Part shown: one piece after another, positions 61,596 to 64,000 of the stretch | Layout of the letters: the number at the start of each line of letters is the position of its first letter | Position numbering within the stretch: the stretch's first letter is position 1 | Assembly (NCBI GenBank): GCA_910574745.1 | Contig: CAJTCE010000002.1 | Span: forward strand, 1 to 64,000 | From: Lachnospiraceae bacterium | Lineage (GTDB): Bacteria; Bacillota; Clostridia; Lachnospirales; Lachnospiraceae | Direction of reading: 5' to 3' | Length of the DNA: 64,000 bases | Notes under the pieces: model-generated | What the model saw: the letters and a program-made list of their open reading frames with translations, nothing else | What the model was told of the DNA's origin: nothing | Databases searched by the model: none | Made by a program: the position numbers and the translations under genes

Positions 61596-63919
61596 AAAGC
61601 TATTTAAGCCTTATCCCGATTTCCGCAAAGGTTCACAGGCGGCAAAGCCGCATGACACGCATTTGCATTATTCTTGCTGTATTCCTTGTAACTGCAATCT
61701 TTTCTTTGCTGGAGATGTGGACAAACGGACAGATAACAGCAATGCGGAGTAATCACGGAGATTGGCATATTGTTCTTCAAAATATGCCAGAGGATAAAGC
61801 CGAACAGATTATAGATAATTCTGATGTGGCATACTCCTCATGGTATGATGTAATAAATGAAAATGCAGATTGCAACTATTATATCAACGGAAAAAATGTT
61901 GTGCTGTATGGCGTCGAAGAAGCCTACGTCACAGATATGATGAATTATCCGTTGGAAGGCTCCTACCCACAAAATGAAAAGGAAATTGCCATTAGTGCAG
62001 ACGCAAAGGAGCTTTTCAAAGTCCAGATAGGCGATGATATTACTCTTAATACGCTCGCAGGCGATTTTACTTATACAATATCAGGATTTTATGAAGATGA
62101 TGAGGAATTTAACGACATTATTGACGGAACCTGTATGTATATGTGCAAAGCTGCGTTTGATGAAGTGAGAAATTTGAATGGCATAGAACCTACATCTCAA
62201 TTTTATATTCGGTTTCAAAGTGAGAACGGTTTGAAAAAAACGATTGCCAGTATAAAAGAGCAATATTCGCTCACTTCTGAAAATATTAGTGAAAACACGC
62301 CCGTTTTGAGCCTGTTAGGGGCGAGCAGCAATGAAAGCGTAAATGAACTCTACCCTTTGGTGATAGCTTGTTTTGTCATTATACTAATTGCAGGAATCTT
62401 TATGATTTCAAGCTGCATGAACAGTAATGTTGCCCAACGGACAAAATTTTTCGGAATGATGCGTTGCATTGGTGCAAGTAAACAACAGATTGTACGTTTT
62501 GTAAGGCTTGAAGCACTGAATTGGTGTAAAACAGCAATTCCTATTGGTTGTGCGTTAGGAACGGTAATTTGTTGGGTATCGTGTCTGATACTAAAATTTA
62601 TCGTAAAAGGCGAATGGGTAGATATGCCACTATTTTCAGTAAGTATAAGTGGTATCCTCTGTGGGGTAGCCATAGGTATCATTACCGTGTTTATTGCAGC
62701 ACAATCCCCGGCTAAACAGGCAGCAAAAGTTTCGCCCATAGCAGCAATATCCGGCAACGCAGAAACAAACAAAAAAATCGTCCATGCGGCAAATACAAGG
62801 CTTTTCAAAGTGGAAACTTCCCTTGGTGTCCACCATGCAACAGGAGTTAAGAAAAACTTAGTCCTTATGACAGGCTCCTTTGCCCTTACAATTATGCTTT
62901 TTTTGACTTTTTCCGCTTGTCTTGATATTGTTCACAGGCTGCTTCCATCAGTGAGTGATTTAACTCCGGACATTACGGTTACCAGTCAGGATGAGTCTAA
63001 TTCCATAGATAAAAGCATATCAGAAGAAATTTCCGGAATATCGGGGGTAGAGTCTGTTTTTGGCATGATGTATAGCATGAGCTATCCCGCAGAAATTAAC
63101 GGGAATATGTCAACGGTTGATTTATTTTCCTATGGAGATACCATGATGGACAACTTCAGGAAATCCGTTGTAAGCGGAAATATAGCAAAAGTGTATGGAA
63201 ATTCTCAATATGTCATGGCAGTCTACAGTAACCATACAGGACTGGATGTGGGAGATAAAATAAAAATAGGTTCCGAAGAACTTGAAGTTGCGTGTGTTAT
63301 GTCTGAGGGTGTGGGAAGCATCAGCGGTTCGACCGTTGTGGTATGTTCGGAAGAAACCTGCACACGTCTGATAGGCGAACAAGGCTATGCTATGGTAGGC
63401 ATTGTATTAGAAAAAGATGTATCTGATGCAGCGGTAAACAAAATTTATGGACTGTCAGAAGGAAATGTAATTGCAGACAACAGAGAGGAAGATGATGAGA
63501 TCAATGGTTCCTACTGGGTGTTCCGAATTGCGGCATACAGTTTCCTTGCTATCATTTCCTTAATAACCATTTTGAACATTATGAACAGTGTTTCAATGGG
63601 TGTGTCAGCAAGAATTAAACAGTATGGGGCTATGCGTGCTGTTGGTATGGGAAGCAGACAGGTTACAAAAATGATAACTGCTGAAGCAGCCACATACGCT
63701 GTCTGCGGTACGACTGTCGGAATTATACTTGGACTGCTGCTTCACTATCTGATTTACACAAAGGTTGTTATTACCCATTTTGGCGGCTCATGGAATATTC
63801 CCTTTACTACTATTGCCCTTGTACTTTTACTGGTTGTTTTTTCTTGTATTATATCAATTTATACTCCGGCAAAGCGTATACGCAATATGGCAATTACTGA
63901 AACTATCAATGAGCAATGA
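61592..63919 (+). CDS. ABC exporter permease 2 (FtsX type, two FtsX cores)
   Basis: 775 residues from ATG 61592 in the ATPase stop (GTG at 61583 is less likely). TM1 (about 22-45), extracellular domain (about 45-250), three TM, TM5 (about 425-447), a second extracellular domain (about 447-640) and three terminal TM. Coupling helices RTKFFGMMRCIGASKQQIVR and RIKQYGAMRAVGMGSRQVTK. Same plan as permease 1, shorter. Likely detoxifies a membrane-active peptide. Intact. Confidence 0.88.
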   Translation: MKSYLSLIPISAKVHRRQSRMTRICIILAVFLVTAIFSLLEMWTNGQITAMRSNHGDWHIVLQNMPEDKAEQIIDNSDVAYSSWYDVINENADCNYYINGKNVVLYGVEEAYVTDMMNYPLEGSYPQNEKEIAISADAKELFKVQIGDDITLNTLAGDFTYTISGFYEDDEEFNDIIDGTCMYMCKAAFDEVRNLNGIEPTSQFYIRFQSENGLKKTIASIKEQYSLTSENISENTPVLSLLGASSNESVNELYPLVIACFVIILIAGIFMISSCMNSNVAQRTKFFGMMRCIGASKQQIVRFVRLEALNWCKTAIPIGCALGTVICWVSCLILKFIVKGEWVDMPLFSVSISGILCGVAIGIITVFIAAQSPAKQAAKVSPIAAISGNAETNKKIVHAANTRLFKVETSLGVHHATGVKKNLVLMTGSFALTIMLFLTFSACLDIVHRLLPSVSDLTPDITVTSQDESNSIDKSISEEISGISGVESVFGMMYSMSYPAEINGNMSTVDLFSYGDTMMDNFRKSVVSGNIAKVYGNSQYVMAVYSNHTGLDVGDKIKIGSEELEVACVMSEGVGSISGSTVVVCSEETCTRLIGEQGYAMVGIVLEKDVSDAAVNKIYGLSEGNVIADNREEDDEINGSYWVFRIAAYSFLAIISLITILNIMNSVSMGVSARIKQYGAMRAVGMGSRQVTKMITAEAATYAVCGTTVGIILGLLLHYLIYTKVVITHFGGSWNIPFTTIALVLLLVVFSCIISIYTPAKRIRNMAITETINEQ

Positions 63920-63970
63920 ATGTAAGGTGAAAAGTCTTATATGTTAAATAGCACGCACGGTTTTGATTAG

Positions 63971-63996
63971 GGGTATGGGGAGTAATCTCCATACCC
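63971..63996 (+). terminator. Hairpin at window end, probable terminator
   Basis: GGGTAT...GGAG (from 63971) pairs with CTCC-ATACCC (to 63996) around TAAT. The T-tail, if any, lies beyond the window. Confidence 0.5.
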
Positions 63997-64000
63997 ACTA

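Larger units (their letters stand above)
13909..64000 (+). mobile_element. Large plasmid-like integrative element (left end in uvrB, right end outside window)
   Basis: The boundary is where uvrB homology stops (after TCCTACTA, about 13908). Beyond it nearly every gene is of plasmid, phage or conjugative-element type: initiator-like protein, AbiE, YqaJ nuclease, RecD2-type helicase, CHC2 primase, PcfK/PcfJ-like proteins, DNA ligase, ParM/ParR, XRE regulator, then a cargo region with regulators, exporters, an IS and remnants. No integrase, relaxase or type IV secretion gene is visible within the window, so conjugation is inferred only from family resemblance (PcfK and PcfJ are named after genes of pheromone conjugative plasmids). 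It is possible that cargo beyond about 40 kb belongs to a second nested element. Confidence 0.7.

Overview
The window reads as a chromosome segment of a gut Lachnospiraceae-type Clostridium relative (Bacillota): moderate to low GC, strong AGGAGG ribosome sites, ftsE-ftsX-M23-S41 order, a CdaR/PucR-type regulator, an S1-domain CvfB-like protein and CPBP proteases. The genus is inference; no rRNA is present.

Layout. (1) 1-3390 is AT-rich and decayed: a WG-repeat lipoprotein, two small genes broken by frameshifts or stops, and the 3' tail of an Rhs/YD-repeat gene, probably an old polymorphic-toxin locus. (2) 3396-13910 is ordinary core genome: tRNA-Gln(CTG), acyl-ACP thioesterase, CvfB-like protein, CPBP protease, TagA/WecG-like protein, CdaR-like regulator, FtsE, FtsX, a coiled-coil M23 hydrolase, an S41 protease, a GT14 glycosyltransferase and the start of uvrB under an SOS-type promoter. 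(3) uvrB stops after 95 codons. From about 13909 to the window end the DNA looks like one large plasmid-like integrative element whose right end is not seen.

The element has a replication and maintenance backbone (14.2-39.8 kb): winged-helix initiator-like protein, sigma-like regulator, AbiEi/AbiEii, YqaJ nuclease, RecD2-type helicase, CHC2/Toprim primase, PcfK-like and PcfJ-like proteins, NAD-dependent DNA ligase, ParM/ParR-type partition genes and an XRE regulator. A TetR plus ABC exporter cassette sits inside it. From 39.8 kb it carries accessory signalling and export cargo: an AgrC/AgrA-like pair divergent from a lipoprotein-ABC operon (one permease split by an IS4-family element), then two OmpR/histidine-kinase systems with two large FtsX-type ABC exporters, with a YdcF protein, a small kinase-like protein, a second CPBP protein and several gene remnants between them.

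The most interesting non-protein signal is a leader block present twice, at 21420-21780 and 23251-23620. Each copy has an ACTATATATAGT-centred palindrome at a fixed distance from a consensus promoter, a transcript of about 150 nt with a conserved core and hairpins whose sequences differ while pairing is kept, a strong terminator, and a second long hairpin with paired base changes. I do not recognise this RNA. A second signal is a promoter architecture (two TGTRAYA-like half-sites 11 bp apart, 16 bp from the second to the -10) repeated exactly in front of three cargo operons, which points to one shared OmpR-type regulator.
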